Notes: generated by a model not told the origin, from the sequence alone. Positions 26,505 to 36,057 are shown, numbered from the stretch's first letter. The stretch is 51,345 bases of DNA from Nioella sediminis (GCF_001879695.1 NZ_MNBL01000026.1:1-51345), one strand, 5' to 3'. Program-made: numbers and translations.

Positions 26505-28778
26505 ATGAGCCGCTTCTCCGCCCCGATTGCCGAAGCCATCTGGGACATGAAATACCGGCTCAAACAGGCCGATGGCACGCCCATTGACCAATCCATCGAG
26601 GATACGTGGCGCCGAATCGCCCGCGCGCTGGCCGAGGTGGAGACCGACCCCGCCACCTGGGAAGACCGGTTCTATGCCGCGCTGGAGGATTTCAAATACC
26701 TGCCCGCAGGCCGCATCACGGCGGGCGCAGGCACCGGGCGCAATGTGACGCTGTTCAACTGCTTCGTCATGGGCACGATCCCCGACAGCCTGGCGGGCAT
26801 CTTCGAAAATCTGAAAGAGGCCGCGCTGACCATGCAGCAGGGCGGCGGGATCGGCTATGATTTCTCCACCATTCGCCCCAAGGGCGCGGATGTGATGGGT
26901 GTGGCCGCCGATGCCTCGGGCCCGCTCAGCTTCATGGATGTCTGGGACGCGATGTGCCGCACGATCATGTCGGCAGGCAGCCGCCGGGGCGCGATGATGG
27001 CGACGATGCGCTGCGACCACCCGGATATCGAGGCCTTCATCACCGCCAAATCCGATCCCGCCCGCCTGCGCATGTTCAACATGAGCGTGCTGGTGACCGA
27101 CCCCTTCATGGAGGCGGTGAAGGCCGATGGCCCGTGGGAGCTGGTCTTTGGCGGCAAGGTCTACCATACCGTTCAGGCGCGGGATCTGTGGAACCGGATC
27201 ATGCAGTCGACCTATGATTATGCCGAACCGGGCGTGATCTTCATCGACCGTATCAATGCGGCCAACAACCTTGGTTATGCGGAAACCATCTCTGCCACCA
27301 ACCCTTGTGGCGAACAGCCCCTGCCGCCTTATGGTGCCTGCCTTCTAGGGTCCGTCAACCTTGCGCGGCTGGTCAGCGATCCGTTCACGGAGGCAGCCCA
27401 ACTGAACGCTGCCGCGCTGGACGATCTGGTCGCCACCGCCGTGCGGATGATGGATAACGTGGTCGATGCATCCAAATTCCCGCTGGAGGCGCAGGCGCAG
27501 GAGGCACAGGCGAAGCGACGTATCGGGCTTGGCGTGACGGGGCTGGCCGATGCACTGCTGATGCTGGGGCTGCGCTATGGCTCGGACGAGGCCGCCGCGC
27601 AAACGGAAGGGTGGATGAGGCAGATCGCCCATGCCGCCTATCGCGCCTCGGTCGATCTGGCGAAGGAACGCGGGGCGTTCCCGCTGTTCGACGCCGACGC
27701 TTTCCTTGCCTCGGGCAACATGCAGAACATGGACGAGGCCCTGCGCGACGACATAAGGCAATATGGCATCCGCAACGCGCTGCTGACCTCTATCGCACCA
27801 ACCGGGACGATCAGCCTTTATGCGGGCAATGTCAGTTCCGGCATCGAGCCGGTCTTCGCCTACGCCTATACCCGCAAGGTGCTGCAGCGCGACGGCAGCC
27901 GTACCCAGGAAGAGGTCGTCGATTACGCCGTCAAACTGTGGCGCGACCTGAAGGGCGACGCGCCCCTGCCCGACTATTTCGTCAACGCCCAGACCCTGCC
28001 GCCCGCCGATCACGTCAAGATGCAGGCCGCCGCGCAGAAATGGGTGGATTCCAGCATCTCCAAGACGATCAACTGCCCCGAGGATATCAGCTTCGAGGCA
28101 TTCAAGGATGTTTACATGCAGGCCTGGGATACGGGCTGCAAGGGCTGCACCACCTACCGGCCCAATGATGTGACGGGGTCGGTGCTGAGTGTCAGCGAGG
28201 CCGAGGACAAACCCGTTGCGGAACAACCCGACGCCGATGGGGACGTCGTCTACATCGCCGAACCGCTCGACCGCCCGCAGGAGCTGGAGGGCCAGACCTA
28301 CAAGCTGAAATGGCCGGATTCGAACCACGCGATCTATATCACCATCAATGACATCGTCATCGCGGGCCACAGACGTCCGTTCGAGATCTTCATCAACTCC
28401 AAGAACATGGAGCATTTCGCCTGGACCGTGGCCCTGACCCGCATGATCAGCGCCGTGTTCCGGCGCGGCGGTGACGTGTCCTTCGTGGTGGAGGAGCTGA
28501 AAGCGGTGTTCGACCCACGCGGCGGCGCGTGGATGCAGGGCAAATACGTGCCGTCCATTCTGGCCGCGATCGGCGGCGTGATCGAAAAGCACCTGATCGC
28601 CATCGGCTTCATCGAGGGGGAGGGCATGGGCCTGAAGGACGACCCCCGTGCCAAGGTCGCCGCCATCGGCACCCCCAACCCACGGGGCGCGGCCTGTCCG
28701 TCCTGCGGGGAATACGGGATGCGCATGGTCGAGGGCTGCATGACCTGCCCAAGCTGCGGCCACAGCAAATGCGCCTGA
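26505..28778 (+). CDS. nrdJ: Adenosylcobalamin-dependent (class II) ribonucleotide reductase
   Basis: A 757-residue vitamin B12-dependent enzyme that makes deoxyribonucleotides with or without oxygen. Motifs include GRNVTLFNCFVMG near residue 79, the active-site NPCGEQPLPPYGACLLGSVN near 266 and IAPTGTISLYAGNVSSGIEP near 430. A TSCPD-type domain follows at about 590-700. A C-terminal tail with CPSCGEYGMRMVEGCMTCPSC ends near the last residues (zinc ribbon and redox cysteines). No cobalamin riboswitch fits in the 114-bp upstream gap. Confidence 0.95.
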   Translation: MSRFSAPIAEAIWDMKYRLKQADGTPIDQSIEDTWRRIARALAEVETDPATWEDRFYAALEDFKYLPAGRITAGAGTGRNVTLFNCFVMGTIPDSLAGIFENLKEAALTMQQGGGIGYDFSTIRPKGADVMGVAADASGPLSFMDVWDAMCRTIMSAGSRRGAMMATMRCDHPDIEAFITAKSDPARLRMFNMSVLVTDPFMEAVKADGPWELVFGGKVYHTVQARDLWNRIMQSTYDYAEPGVIFIDRINAANNLGYAETISATNPCGEQPLPPYGACLLGSVNLARLVSDPFTEAAQLNAAALDDLVATAVRMMDNVVDASKFPLEAQAQEAQAKRRIGLGVTGLADALLMLGLRYGSDEAAAQTEGWMRQIAHAAYRASVDLAKERGAFPLFDADAFLASGNMQNMDEALRDDIRQYGIRNALLTSIAPTGTISLYAGNVSSGIEPVFAYAYTRKVLQRDGSRTQEEVVDYAVKLWRDLKGDAPLPDYFVNAQTLPPADHVKMQAAAQKWVDSSISKTINCPEDISFEAFKDVYMQAWDTGCKGCTTYRPNDVTGSVLSVSEAEDKPVAEQPDADGDVVYIAEPLDRPQELEGQTYKLKWPDSNHAIYITINDIVIAGHRRPFEIFINSKNMEHFAWTVALTRMISAVFRRGGDVSFVVEELKAVFDPRGGAWMQGKYVPSILAAIGGVIEKHLIAIGFIEGEGMGLKDDPRAKVAAIGTPNPRGAACPSCGEYGMRMVEGCMTCPSCGHSKCA

Positions 28779-28793
28779 CCGGTCGGGCGGGGC

Positions 28794-29612
28794 TCAGCCC
28801 TGCCCCATCAACCGGGCATGCAGGATCATTTCAGGGCGGTATTCGAAATGCATCCCGTCGTAATGGTGCCATTTGCCGCCCCAGATGAACCCGTAGCGTT
28901 CGAAGGCCTGCACGATCTCGGCGGGGATGCGGTTGTTGTACTCGGTCGCCTGCCCCTGCGCCGCACCCGACCATCTCCAGTAGCCGCCAAGTTCGGTGTT
29001 CAGATCGACGGCGATGCCGAAGCTGTGCACCGAAAGCCGGTCCGTGCCCGCAATGACCCGCCAGTTGAAGCTGCCGCCGGAATTCTCGAAATAGACTGCA
29101 TAATCGGGGCCAAGTGCCTCGATCTCGGTCAGGGCGGCGTCCAGCTGGACATGGACACAATGATCTTGCGTGACGTTGAAGCGGGTCGCGCCGCCCGGCC
29201 CGTCATAGCTGACCCGGGTCAGCGTGGCGCGCACCTCTGCCTGCGTCTCGGCATAAAGCGCGCGAAAGAAATCGTCGTTGCGCAGCCGGCCGGGATCATG
29301 GAACGCGCTGCGCCGGTCGGTCAGCGAGAAGTCCAGCGGGTAGACGTAAACAAACTGATCGCCAAGCGTTGCATCGATCAGCCGAGCCGCCGGGTCCACC
29401 TGCCGCGCCGGCGCAAAGGGCAGTACCGTGCCGCTGGCAAAGGTGACGGTCCCCGCTGCCCGGTCGAGGTCGAGCCCCGGATAAGCGGTTTCAAGCGCGG
29501 TTTCCACCGGATCGCCCACGCTGCGCAGCGGCAGGGTCAGCCAGTTCACCGGCGTACAATCGGCAGCCGCCGTAGAGGCCGCAAGGCAGAGGGCCAGACA
29601 GAGGCGCAACAT
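28794..29612 (-). CDS. Secreted M15-type D,D-peptidase-like protein
   Basis: A 272-residue protein with a signal peptide (LRLCLALCLAASTAAA) and a C-terminal domain like M15 (VanY/LAS) metallopeptidases. The zinc-site patterns are SVHSFGIAVDLN near residue 192 (His and Asp ligands) and KWHHYDGMHFEYRPE near 245 (second His). Such enzymes trim peptidoglycan stem peptides. Its start shares one base with the upstream stop (TGATG), so it is translationally coupled to the duplicated secreted protein at 29612. It is convergent with nrdJ. Confidence 0.82.
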   Translation of the reverse strand: MLRLCLALCLAASTAAADCTPVNWLTLPLRSVGDPVETALETAYPGLDLDRAAGTVTFASGTVLPFAPARQVDPAARLIDATLGDQFVYVYPLDFSLTDRRSAFHDPGRLRNDDFFRALYAETQAEVRATLTRVSYDGPGGATRFNVTQDHCVHVQLDAALTEIEALGPDYAVYFENSGGSFNWRVIAGTDRLSVHSFGIAVDLNTELGGYWRWSGAAQGQATEYNNRIPAEIVQAFERYGFIWGGKWHHYDGMHFEYRPEMILHARLMGQG

Positions 29613-30361
29613 CAGAACACGTCAACCCGGATCGCGGTGCCAGTGTTGCCATGGCCCAGGATCTCGACCCGTATCATCACCTCGCCATTCATGATGGCAT
29701 TGCGCGCCGCAGGCGAGATCGACCCGGCGGCCAGCATCTGCTCGGCGCGTGCGCGGTTGGTGAAACTGCTGAAGAAACTGTCCCACTGGTCGCCCGGATC
29801 GGCCTCGCCGTAGCGGTGGTAGTTGGCACGGTCCTGACGGATGATCTGCCATGGTTCCGTCAGGCGCTGGCCATTCGAATTGTAGTGATCGTTCCAGCTG
29901 AGGAAGGCGGTATAGCTTTCGATCACCGGCAGACCGCCCAGCTGCGGGGCCGGTTGACCTTGCATCGAGCCGCCGCCCGCGACATCGACCCGAATATGGG
30001 TGCCCGTCGCGCCCTGCCCCCAGATTTCGACCTGCACCAGAACCGGGCCGTTCACGATGGCATTGCGCGCCGCAGGCGAGACATAGCCGTTTGCCAACAT
30101 CTGTTCCGCCCGCGCCCGGTTGGTGAAATCGCTGAAGAAACTGTCCCATTGGTCCTGCGGGTCGGCCTCGCCGTAGCGGTGATAATTGGCACGGTCCTGG
30201 CGGATGATCTGCCAAGGCTCCGTCAGCCGCTGACCGTTGGAATTGTAGTGGTCATTCCAGCTGAGCAGCGCCGTATAGCTTTCCAGCAATTGCTGTGCCT
30301 GGGCCTGCGGGTGGCCTGCAAAGGCAACAATCACTGCGATGGCAGTCAGGATCAGTCTCAT
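29612..30361 (-). CDS. Secreted protein with a two-fold internal repeat
   Basis: A 249-residue protein with a signal peptide (LILTAIAVIVAFAGHPQA). Two copies of a 102-residue unit follow, at residues about 26-127 and 147-248, joined by a Gly/Pro/Gln linker. By hand alignment 86 of 102 positions are identical. The unit has ESYTA-L-SWNDHYNSNGQRL at its start, EPWQIIRQDRANYHRYGEAD in the middle, and a short beta C-terminus (IRVDV). I do not recognise the family. The DNA repeat is about 363 bp. It is the first gene of a pair with the M15-like peptidase, suggesting an envelope role. Confidence 0.75.
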   Translation of the reverse strand: MRLILTAIAVIVAFAGHPQAQAQQLLESYTALLSWNDHYNSNGQRLTEPWQIIRQDRANYHRYGEADPQDQWDSFFSDFTNRARAEQMLANGYVSPAARNAIVNGPVLVQVEIWGQGATGTHIRVDVAGGGSMQGQPAPQLGGLPVIESYTAFLSWNDHYNSNGQRLTEPWQIIRQDRANYHRYGEADPGDQWDSFFSSFTNRARAEQMLAAGSISPAARNAIMNGEVMIRVEILGHGNTGTAIRVDVF

Positions 30362-30558
30362 GGGCGGTGTCTCCTCTGCGCTGTGGCACGTCCGTTATGG
30401 CCTTGGCCACAACTCTGGCCGAGCCGGCGCAGGCGTGCCTTGAGCAGGATCAAACCGGGCAGGCCACAACGCCTAGCCCTGTCCCCGATGCTGTGATAAT
30501 CTGGCCGCAATTCCCGCATAGACCGGGGAAAAACCGGTAACGGACATGAGGCAGTGAT

Positions 30559-31488
30559 ATGTGGCAGGCAGTTCGCCAAGCAGGAGCCATCCTGTGTGCA
30601 CTTGGTCTTTCCAGTTCCTTGGCGTCGGCTCAGGGAATCTTTGACGGGCGTGAAACGCTCGGCCAGGCGCGCCTTTTCACCAACGACCTGATTGGCGATG
30701 GCCGCGACCGCTGGCGGTCCGGGGCCTATGGCATCAGCACCGTGCGCGGTCCGTCCTGGGACGGGTATCTGCCCCTGCGCATGGGCGAAATCATGGAATA
30801 CCGCTTTCGCGGCGAGGTGATCACACCGGCCAGCATCAGCAACCCCGCCCCCGGCGACCGGCTTTACGCCGGGGTGCTGTCTGTCGGCGCGCATACGCAT
30901 TTTTCATGGAACGGGTTCGACGTGGCGCTTGGCGCGGATATCGTTGCAATGGGCGAACAGACGGGCATCCGTCATCTCCAAGAGGTGGTACACGAGGCAT
31001 TCAGCCTGCAATCCAGCCGGGTCGAAAGCTTTCAGGTCGACAACGGTGTCTACCTGCATGGCACCGCCGAAATCGGGCGCGAGTTTTCTTTCGGACCGGG
31101 CCATGTGCGCCCCTTCCTGGAGCTGCAAGCCGGGGTTGAAACCATGGCGCGTGTCGGGTTCGACCTGACATTTGGCAACTACGGTCAGGGCGGGCTGCGC
31201 CTGCGCGACGTGACCACCGGCCACCGGATCAGCGCCATCGACAGCGAAGACGATCACGGGTTTTCCCTGCTGCTTGGCGGTGACTACGCGTGGGTCGAGA
31301 GTTCCCGCTACCTGCCGTCGGACCGGGGCTATACGCCCGAGGACACCCGTTATCGCCTGCGCGCCGGGATGAACTATGCCTTTGGCCATTCCAATATCTT
31401 CTACGGGCTAACCTATCTGTCCGAGGAATTCGTGGGCCAGAGCGAGGGCCAGACCATCGGGTCCGTCACCATCGCTCTGGAATTCTGA
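30559..31488 (+). CDS. LpxR-like lipid A 3'-O-deacylase family protein
   Basis: A 309-residue outer-membrane protein with signal peptide (ILCALGLSSSLASA). It has the LpxR/DUF2219 pattern: FTNDLIGDGRDRWRSGAYG near residue 40 (the Asn-Asp pair), RLYAGVLSVGAHTHFSW near 95, EQTGIRHLQEVVHEAF near 133 (candidate catalytic His), and repeated amphipathic strands ending in the barrel-typical terminal Phe (VTIALEF). Family enzymes remove acyl chains from lipid A in the outer membrane. It stands alone on the plus strand, so regulation is not apparent. Confidence 0.82.
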   Translation: MWQAVRQAGAILCALGLSSSLASAQGIFDGRETLGQARLFTNDLIGDGRDRWRSGAYGISTVRGPSWDGYLPLRMGEIMEYRFRGEVITPASISNPAPGDRLYAGVLSVGAHTHFSWNGFDVALGADIVAMGEQTGIRHLQEVVHEAFSLQSSRVESFQVDNGVYLHGTAEIGREFSFGPGHVRPFLELQAGVETMARVGFDLTFGNYGQGGLRLRDVTTGHRISAIDSEDDHGFSLLLGGDYAWVESSRYLPSDRGYTPEDTRYRLRAGMNYAFGHSNIFYGLTYLSEEFVGQSEGQTIGSVTIALEF

Positions 31489-31604
31489 CGCCCCGATTCG
31501 CATTTTTTCGAATCGCAGGCGAATCACCCCCTTCCCAAGGTGATTCGCCTCTGCTAGATTCTTGCTACTGGGCAAGAAGCACTAATAAAAACGGGCGGAA
31601 TACC

Positions 31605-32675
31605 ATGAGCACGGGCTATCGGGGCCTGACCATGATCGCATGGTCGCAAACCCTGATCGACGGCGTACCGGCAGAGAATAACAACGAACTGGCCGAAGGA
31701 ATGTCCTGGCGCTGGCAAGGACGCGCTCTTCCTCTGGAGGGCGATGGCGCCGCGCTGCTTCTGGGAGTCAGCCAGGATCACGCCGAGCTCCGTGCACGGG
31801 CCGCGCGGGTGGTGCGCAAATTGCTGCATCACCCCGCGCCCACCCCCAAACAGGATGCCGCCCTCGATGCGGACCCGCTCTTTGGCGATGCCTTCATGGT
31901 CGCCGACGGTCCGCGCTTCTACACCGTGGTGCCGGTGGCGGCGGGCAAGGGACGTCTGCCCATCCTGATCTTCCCCGAGGCCATTCCGCCGGTGAACCGT
32001 GACCTGACGATCATCCGCGTGAACCAGCCGCGCCCGATGGCAGCGGTCGAGAGCGCCTCGGTCATCTGCTTCACCCCCGGCACACGACTTCGGACCGAAC
32101 AGGGCGACATCGCCATCGAGGATCTCGGCCCCGGCGACCGGCTGCTCACCCGTGATGACGGCCCGCAAGAGGTCGTCTGGACCGGCCAGCGCCGCATGTC
32201 GGGGGCACGGCTCTTTGCCATGCCCGACCAGAGACCGATCCGCATCCGCGAGGGCGCGCTTGGCGTCTACCGGCCCGACGCCGATCTCGTGGTTTCCCCC
32301 GAACACCGCGTCATCGTGAAAGGGGCTGTCGCCCGCGACCTGTGGGGCGAGGCGGAGGTTCTGGTCTCGGCCCGCGATCTGGTCAGCGACAGGCTGGTGA
32401 CCGTCGATCACTCGATGCGCGAAACCTGGTATGTACACCTGATGCTGGAACGCCATCAGGTGATCTGGGCCAATGGGCTGGAGGTCGAAACCTTCCACCC
32501 CGGTTTCATGGGGCTCGACCATCTGGAAGGCGGCCAGCGGCGCAGCATGCTGTCGCTCTTCCCCGATCTGGCCGACGACCCTTTCAACTACGGCGCCCCC
32601 GCCCGACGAATGCTGGACCGGGCCGAAGCCGCCATATTGATGCACGGATACCGCAAGACCGCCGGCAGGCATTGA
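31605..32675 (+). CDS. Hint-domain (hedgehog/intein-like) protein
   Basis: A 356-residue protein. Its C-terminal half is a Hint domain of the type frequent in Rhodobacteraceae. It starts with the catalytic-type Cys in ICFTPGTRLRTEQGDIAIED near residue 157, continues with GDRLLTRDDGPQEVVWTGQ and VSPEHRVIV near 230, and closes with LERHQVIWANGLEVETFHPG near 285. The N-terminal 150 residues are not recognised; LPILIFPEAIPPVNRDLTII lies just before the domain. Inteins and hedgehogs use this fold for self-splicing or cleavage; whether this one is active is unknown. GGGCGGAA precedes the ATG. Confidence 0.82.
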   Translation: MSTGYRGLTMIAWSQTLIDGVPAENNNELAEGMSWRWQGRALPLEGDGAALLLGVSQDHAELRARAARVVRKLLHHPAPTPKQDAALDADPLFGDAFMVADGPRFYTVVPVAAGKGRLPILIFPEAIPPVNRDLTIIRVNQPRPMAAVESASVICFTPGTRLRTEQGDIAIEDLGPGDRLLTRDDGPQEVVWTGQRRMSGARLFAMPDQRPIRIREGALGVYRPDADLVVSPEHRVIVKGAVARDLWGEAEVLVSARDLVSDRLVTVDHSMRETWYVHLMLERHQVIWANGLEVETFHPGFMGLDHLEGGQRRSMLSLFPDLADDPFNYGAPARRMLDRAEAAILMHGYRKTAGRH

Positions 32676-32707
32676 CACCCCCAACCGCATGTGTAAAACG
32701 CGCGCAT

Positions 32708-32733
32708 CCCGGCAACCCGCTTGCCGGGGTTTT
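32708..32733 (+). terminator. Terminator after the Hint gene
   Basis: An 8-bp perfect stem (CCCGGCAA with TTGCCGGG, loop CCCGC) followed by GTTTT, 33 bp after the stop. It separates the Hint gene from rpsD. Confidence 0.8.
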
Positions 32734-32823
32734 CATTGGTGTTGGTGGCCCCCGCAAGGGGATGCCTGTCGGGCCTCGGCCAAAGGACAACGCCCTTCGA
32801 CACGTTAAGAAGGAGATCAGACG

Positions 32824-33444
32824 GTGACCAAACGCACCTCTGCCAAGTACAAGATCGACCGCCGGATGGGCGAAAACATCTGGGGTCGTCCGAAATCCCC
32901 GGTCAACCGCCGCGAATACGGCCCCGGCCAGCACGGCCAGCGCCGCAAGGGCAAGCTGTCGGACTTCGGTCTGCAGCTGCGCGCCAAGCAGAAGCTGAAA
33001 GGCTACTATGGCGACCTGACCGAGAAGCAGTTCCGCCGCATCTTCACCGAGGCCGAGCGCCGCAAGGGCGACACCGGTGAAAACCTGATCGGCCTGCTGG
33101 AAAGCCGTCTCGACGCCATCGTCTACCGCGCCAAGTTCGTGCCGACCGTCTTCGCCGCCCGCCAGTTCGTGAACCACGGCCACGTGACCGTGAACGGCAA
33201 GCGCGTCAACATCCCCTCCTACCGCGTGAAAGAGGGTGACGTCGTGGAAGTGCGCGACAAGTCCAAGCAGCTCGCCGTTCTGCTGGAAGCTGTCCAGCTG
33301 GCCGAACGTGATGTGCCCGACTACATCGACGCCGACCATTCCAAGATGAAGGCCACCTTCGTCCGCACTCCGGGCCTGGGCGACGTGCCCTACCCGGTGA
33401 TGATGGAACCGAATCTGGTCATCGAATACTACGCTCAGAACTAA
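32824..33444 (+). CDS. rpsD: 30S ribosomal protein S4
   Basis: A 206-residue primary 16S rRNA-binding protein. The N-terminus has [23 protein letters not shown]-type basic residues and [15 protein letters not shown] follow. The S4 RNA-binding domain spans about residues 95-160 ([34 protein letters not shown]). It starts at GTG 32824 with AAGGAG ideally placed. The 90-bp leader after the upstream terminator contains a CCCC-GCAA-GGGG hairpin that could be a site for S4 autoregulation. A terminator follows. Confidence 0.96.
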   Translation: MTKRTSAKYKIDRRMGENIWGRPKSPVNRREYGPGQHGQRRKGKLSDFGLQLRAKQKLKGYYGDLTEKQFRRIFTEAERRKGDTGENLIGLLESRLDAIVYRAKFVPTVFAARQFVNHGHVTVNGKRVNIPSYRVKEGDVVEVRDKSKQLAVLLEAVQLAERDVPDYIDADHSKMKATFVRTPGLGDVPYPVMMEPNLVIEYYAQN

Positions 33445-33467
33445 GCGTCTGACGCGTCGAACAGAGG

Positions 33468-33499
33468 GGGCCGCGCCGAAATCCGGTGCGGCCCTTTTT
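33468..33499 (+). terminator. Rho-independent terminator of rpsD
   Basis: An 11-bp stem (GGGCCGCGCCG with CGGTGCGGCCC, one G-U pair, 5-nt loop) followed by five T, 23 bp after the stop. Confidence 0.9.
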
Positions 33500-33533
33500 G
33501 CGTTCTGCCCCCGGAAAGAAGGATCCGCCGGAC

Positions 33534-34949
33534 ATGACCCACCCTGTCTACGCCCGTATTGACGGCCCCATCGTGATGATCGGCTTCGGCTCGATCGGAA
33601 AAGGCACCTGGCCGCTGATCGAGCGTCATTTCGACTATGACGCCGACAAGTTCATCGTGATCGAGCCTGATGCCGGTCAGGCCAACTTCCTGCGCCAGCA
33701 CAAGCTGAACCATGTGCAGACCGCGATCACGCCGGAGAACTACCGCGAGGTGCTTGGCGAGCTTCTGGAACCGGGCAAGGGGTTCTGTGTCAATCTCAGC
33801 GTCGACACCTCCTCGCTCGACCTCATGCGTTTCTGCCGAGAGATCGGGGTGCCCTATATCGACACCGTGGTCGAACCCTGGGCGGGCTACTATTTCGGCA
33901 CCACCGACAATGCTGCGCGCACCAACTATGCGCTGCGCCAGAAGGTGCGGGACGAGAAGGCCGCCAACCCCGGCGGCACCACGGCGGTCAGCTGCTGCGG
34001 CGCCAATCCCGGCATGGTCAGCTGGTTCGTGAAAGAGGCGCTTCTGACGCTGGCCAGGGATACCGGCCGTGACATCGCAACGCCCACGGACCGCGCCGGA
34101 TGGGGCCAGTTGATGCAGAGCCTCGGTGTGCAGGGCGTCCATATCGCCGAACGCGACACGCAGGCCCGCCGCCTGCCCCGCCCGAGCGGGGTGTTCGTCA
34201 ACACCTGGTCGGTCGAGGGCTTCATCTCCGAAGGCTTCCAACCCGCCGAACTGGGTTGGGGCACGCATGAGCCGTGGTTCCCGGAAAACGGCCACAGCCA
34301 CGACACCGGCTGCATGGCGGGGATCTGGCTGGACCGCCCCGGCGCGATCACCCGCGTCCATACCTGGTGCCCGACCCCCGGCCCGCAGTTTGGCTTCCTC
34401 GTGACCCATAACGAGGCGATTTCGATCTCGGATTACTACACGGTCGGCGACGCCGCCGCGCCCGAGTATCGCCCGACCTGCCACTATGCCTACCACCCCT
34501 GCGATGACGCGGTGCTGTCCCTGCACGAGATGTTTGGCTCCGGCCGCCAGCAGACCAAGCACCACATCCTGACCGAGGACGAAATCGTCGAGGGCATCGA
34601 TGAGCTTGGCGTGCTGCTCTACGGGCATGAGAAGAACGCGCTGTGGTTCGGCTCGCGCCTGTCGAACGAGGAAACACGGGATCTGGCCCCGTACCAGAAC
34701 GCCACCGGTCTTCAGGTGACATCCGCTGTTCTGGCCGGCATGGTCTGGGCACTGGAAAACCCCAATGCCGGGATCGTGGAAGCCGACGAGATGGACCACG
34801 CCCGGTGCCTGGAGGTGCAGCGCCCCTATCTCGGCCCCGTCGAGGCGCACTACACCGACTGGACGCCCCTGCAGGACCGGTGGGAGCTGTTCCCCGAAGA
34901 TATCGACGAAAGCGAACCCTGGGCGTTCCGCAACGTTCTGGCCAGCTGA
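33534..34949 (+). CDS. hss: Homospermidine synthase
   Basis: A 471-residue NAD-dependent enzyme that makes sym-homospermidine from putrescine (and spermidine). The Rossmann motif is VMIGFGSIGKGTWPLI near residue 12. Further family patterns are DTVVEPWAGYYFGTTDN near 105, the active-site segment SCCGANPGMVSWFVKEAL near 155 and HNEAISISDYY near 290. Length is typical. The ATG at 33534 follows GAAGGAT; the frame open to 33486 would include the rpsD terminator. It implies a homospermidine-type polyamine profile. Confidence 0.94.
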   Translation: MTHPVYARIDGPIVMIGFGSIGKGTWPLIERHFDYDADKFIVIEPDAGQANFLRQHKLNHVQTAITPENYREVLGELLEPGKGFCVNLSVDTSSLDLMRFCREIGVPYIDTVVEPWAGYYFGTTDNAARTNYALRQKVRDEKAANPGGTTAVSCCGANPGMVSWFVKEALLTLARDTGRDIATPTDRAGWGQLMQSLGVQGVHIAERDTQARRLPRPSGVFVNTWSVEGFISEGFQPAELGWGTHEPWFPENGHSHDTGCMAGIWLDRPGAITRVHTWCPTPGPQFGFLVTHNEAISISDYYTVGDAAAPEYRPTCHYAYHPCDDAVLSLHEMFGSGRQQTKHHILTEDEIVEGIDELGVLLYGHEKNALWFGSRLSNEETRDLAPYQNATGLQVTSAVLAGMVWALENPNAGIVEADEMDHARCLEVQRPYLGPVEAHYTDWTPLQDRWELFPEDIDESEPWAFRNVLAS

Positions 34950-34954
34950 TCACC

Positions 34955-34980
34955 AAAGCCGCCCTTCGGGGCGGCTTTTT
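34955..34980. terminator. Bidirectional terminator between hss and the YeeE gene
   Basis: A 7-bp stem with flanking A/T pairs (AAAGCCGCCC with GGGCGGCTTT, loop TTCG) and T-tract. The matching A-run allows termination of both convergent genes. Confidence 0.88.
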
Positions 34981-34992
34981 CGCAGGTATCGT

Positions 34993-36057
34993 CTAAGCGG
35001 GCTGCGCCACGGCACCCCGTTGGTCCAGCAGCCAGCTTGTCGCCATGCCGCCGATCCACATGCTCAACAGCGCCAGCCACGCCGTGCCCACGAAGATCGA
35101 GCCGCCGGTCACACCGGCCCCGATGGCACAACCGCCCGCCAGCATGCCCCCCATGCCCATGAACGCCGCCCCGATGAGCGCGCGGCTCATGTTGCCAGCG
35201 CCGTCAAAACCCTGCAGCTTTAGTTCCCGCCCCCAAAGGGCCGACAGGAAGGCCCCCAGGAACACGCCGGGCACGAGGCCGATATCGAACTCCAGCACCG
35301 GGCTGGAGGTCAGGAAGAACATCAGCGTGTTGGCGGACGGCCCCGTGAAGGTCGCGCTTTCCACCTGCACCGGATCGAAGGCCACCTGGCTTAGTGAATA
35401 GGTCAGCACCCATCCCGCCGCGACCGCGAACCCCACGCCAGACGCGGTGAACAGCAGCCGCAAGCTGACCCGGTTCTTGCGCGCGAGCCAAAGCGCCGCC
35501 AATGCAAAGCCGAGGCCGACCATGAAGCCGGACACGGGCGGCAGATGCAGCGTGGTAAGCAGGTTGAAATTGGTGCCACCGGGCGTGATCCACAGTCCCG
35601 CCACCCAGTTGCGCACCGGCGACAGCCAGCCCTGCAATGCCATCTGCGCCACCACGGCAAAGACCAGCCCCGAGACCAGCGACCGCATGTTCCCCGTTGC
35701 CGCCAGCACCAGCAACCGGCCCGAACAGCCCCGCGCCATGACCATGCCCGCGCCAAACAGAAGCCCGCCGACGACCGCACCCGAGATTGAGCCCGGCACC
35801 GCCATCATCCGCGCATCCTCGACCCGCATCATTCCCGACAATGCCGCAAGCTGCGTCCAGACCACCGCCGTCGAGAAGGCCAGCAGCCAGACCGCCATGC
35901 GGCTGCCGAGCTGGCCTTTCGCGAACTCCACTACCGAGGCGCGCAGGCAAAAGGACGACCGCTGCGCGGCGATGCCGAGCAGCAATCCGGTGATCAACCC
36001 GAACAATGCGGCGGTTTGGGGTTCTCCGATCCGGTCAACGAGGGGAACGATATCCAT
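34993..36057 (-). CDS. YeeE/YedE-family sulfur transporter
   Basis: A 354-residue membrane protein with about nine hydrophobic segments, of the YeeE/YedE (TsuA-like) family; characterised members import thiosulfate. The conserved cysteines are in RSSFCLRAS near residue 36, ARGCSGRLL near 110 and AGGCAIGAG near 315. These form the relay that passes thiosulfate across the membrane in the family. The ATG at 36057 has AGGAG seven bases upstream. It is divergent from an MFS gene, and the shared promoter holds ATTC-N8-GAAT (see that entry). Confidence 0.88.
   Translation of the reverse strand: MDIVPLVDRIGEPQTAALFGLITGLLLGIAAQRSSFCLRASVVEFAKGQLGSRMAVWLLAFSTAVVWTQLAALSGMMRVEDARMMAVPGSISGAVVGGLLFGAGMVMARGCSGRLLVLAATGNMRSLVSGLVFAVVAQMALQGWLSPVRNWVAGLWITPGGTNFNLLTTLHLPPVSGFMVGLGFALAALWLARKNRVSLRLLFTASGVGFAVAAGWVLTYSLSQVAFDPVQVESATFTGPSANTLMFFLTSSPVLEFDIGLVPGVFLGAFLSALWGRELKLQGFDGAGNMSRALIGAAFMGMGGMLAGGCAIGAGVTGGSIFVGTAWLALLSMWIGGMATSWLLDQRGAVAQPA

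Noticed and set aside
26391-27167. Minus-strand open frame extending the DUF1489-type gene into nrdJ
   Set aside because: The extra N-terminal part is antisense to nrdJ, has low-complexity His/Gly/Arg composition typical of shadow frames in GC-rich DNA, and a good ribosome site supports the start at 26390.
32676-32823. tRNA or riboswitch in the rpsD leader
   Set aside because: Only a terminator stem and a short GCAA-loop hairpin were found; no cloverleaf or known riboswitch core.
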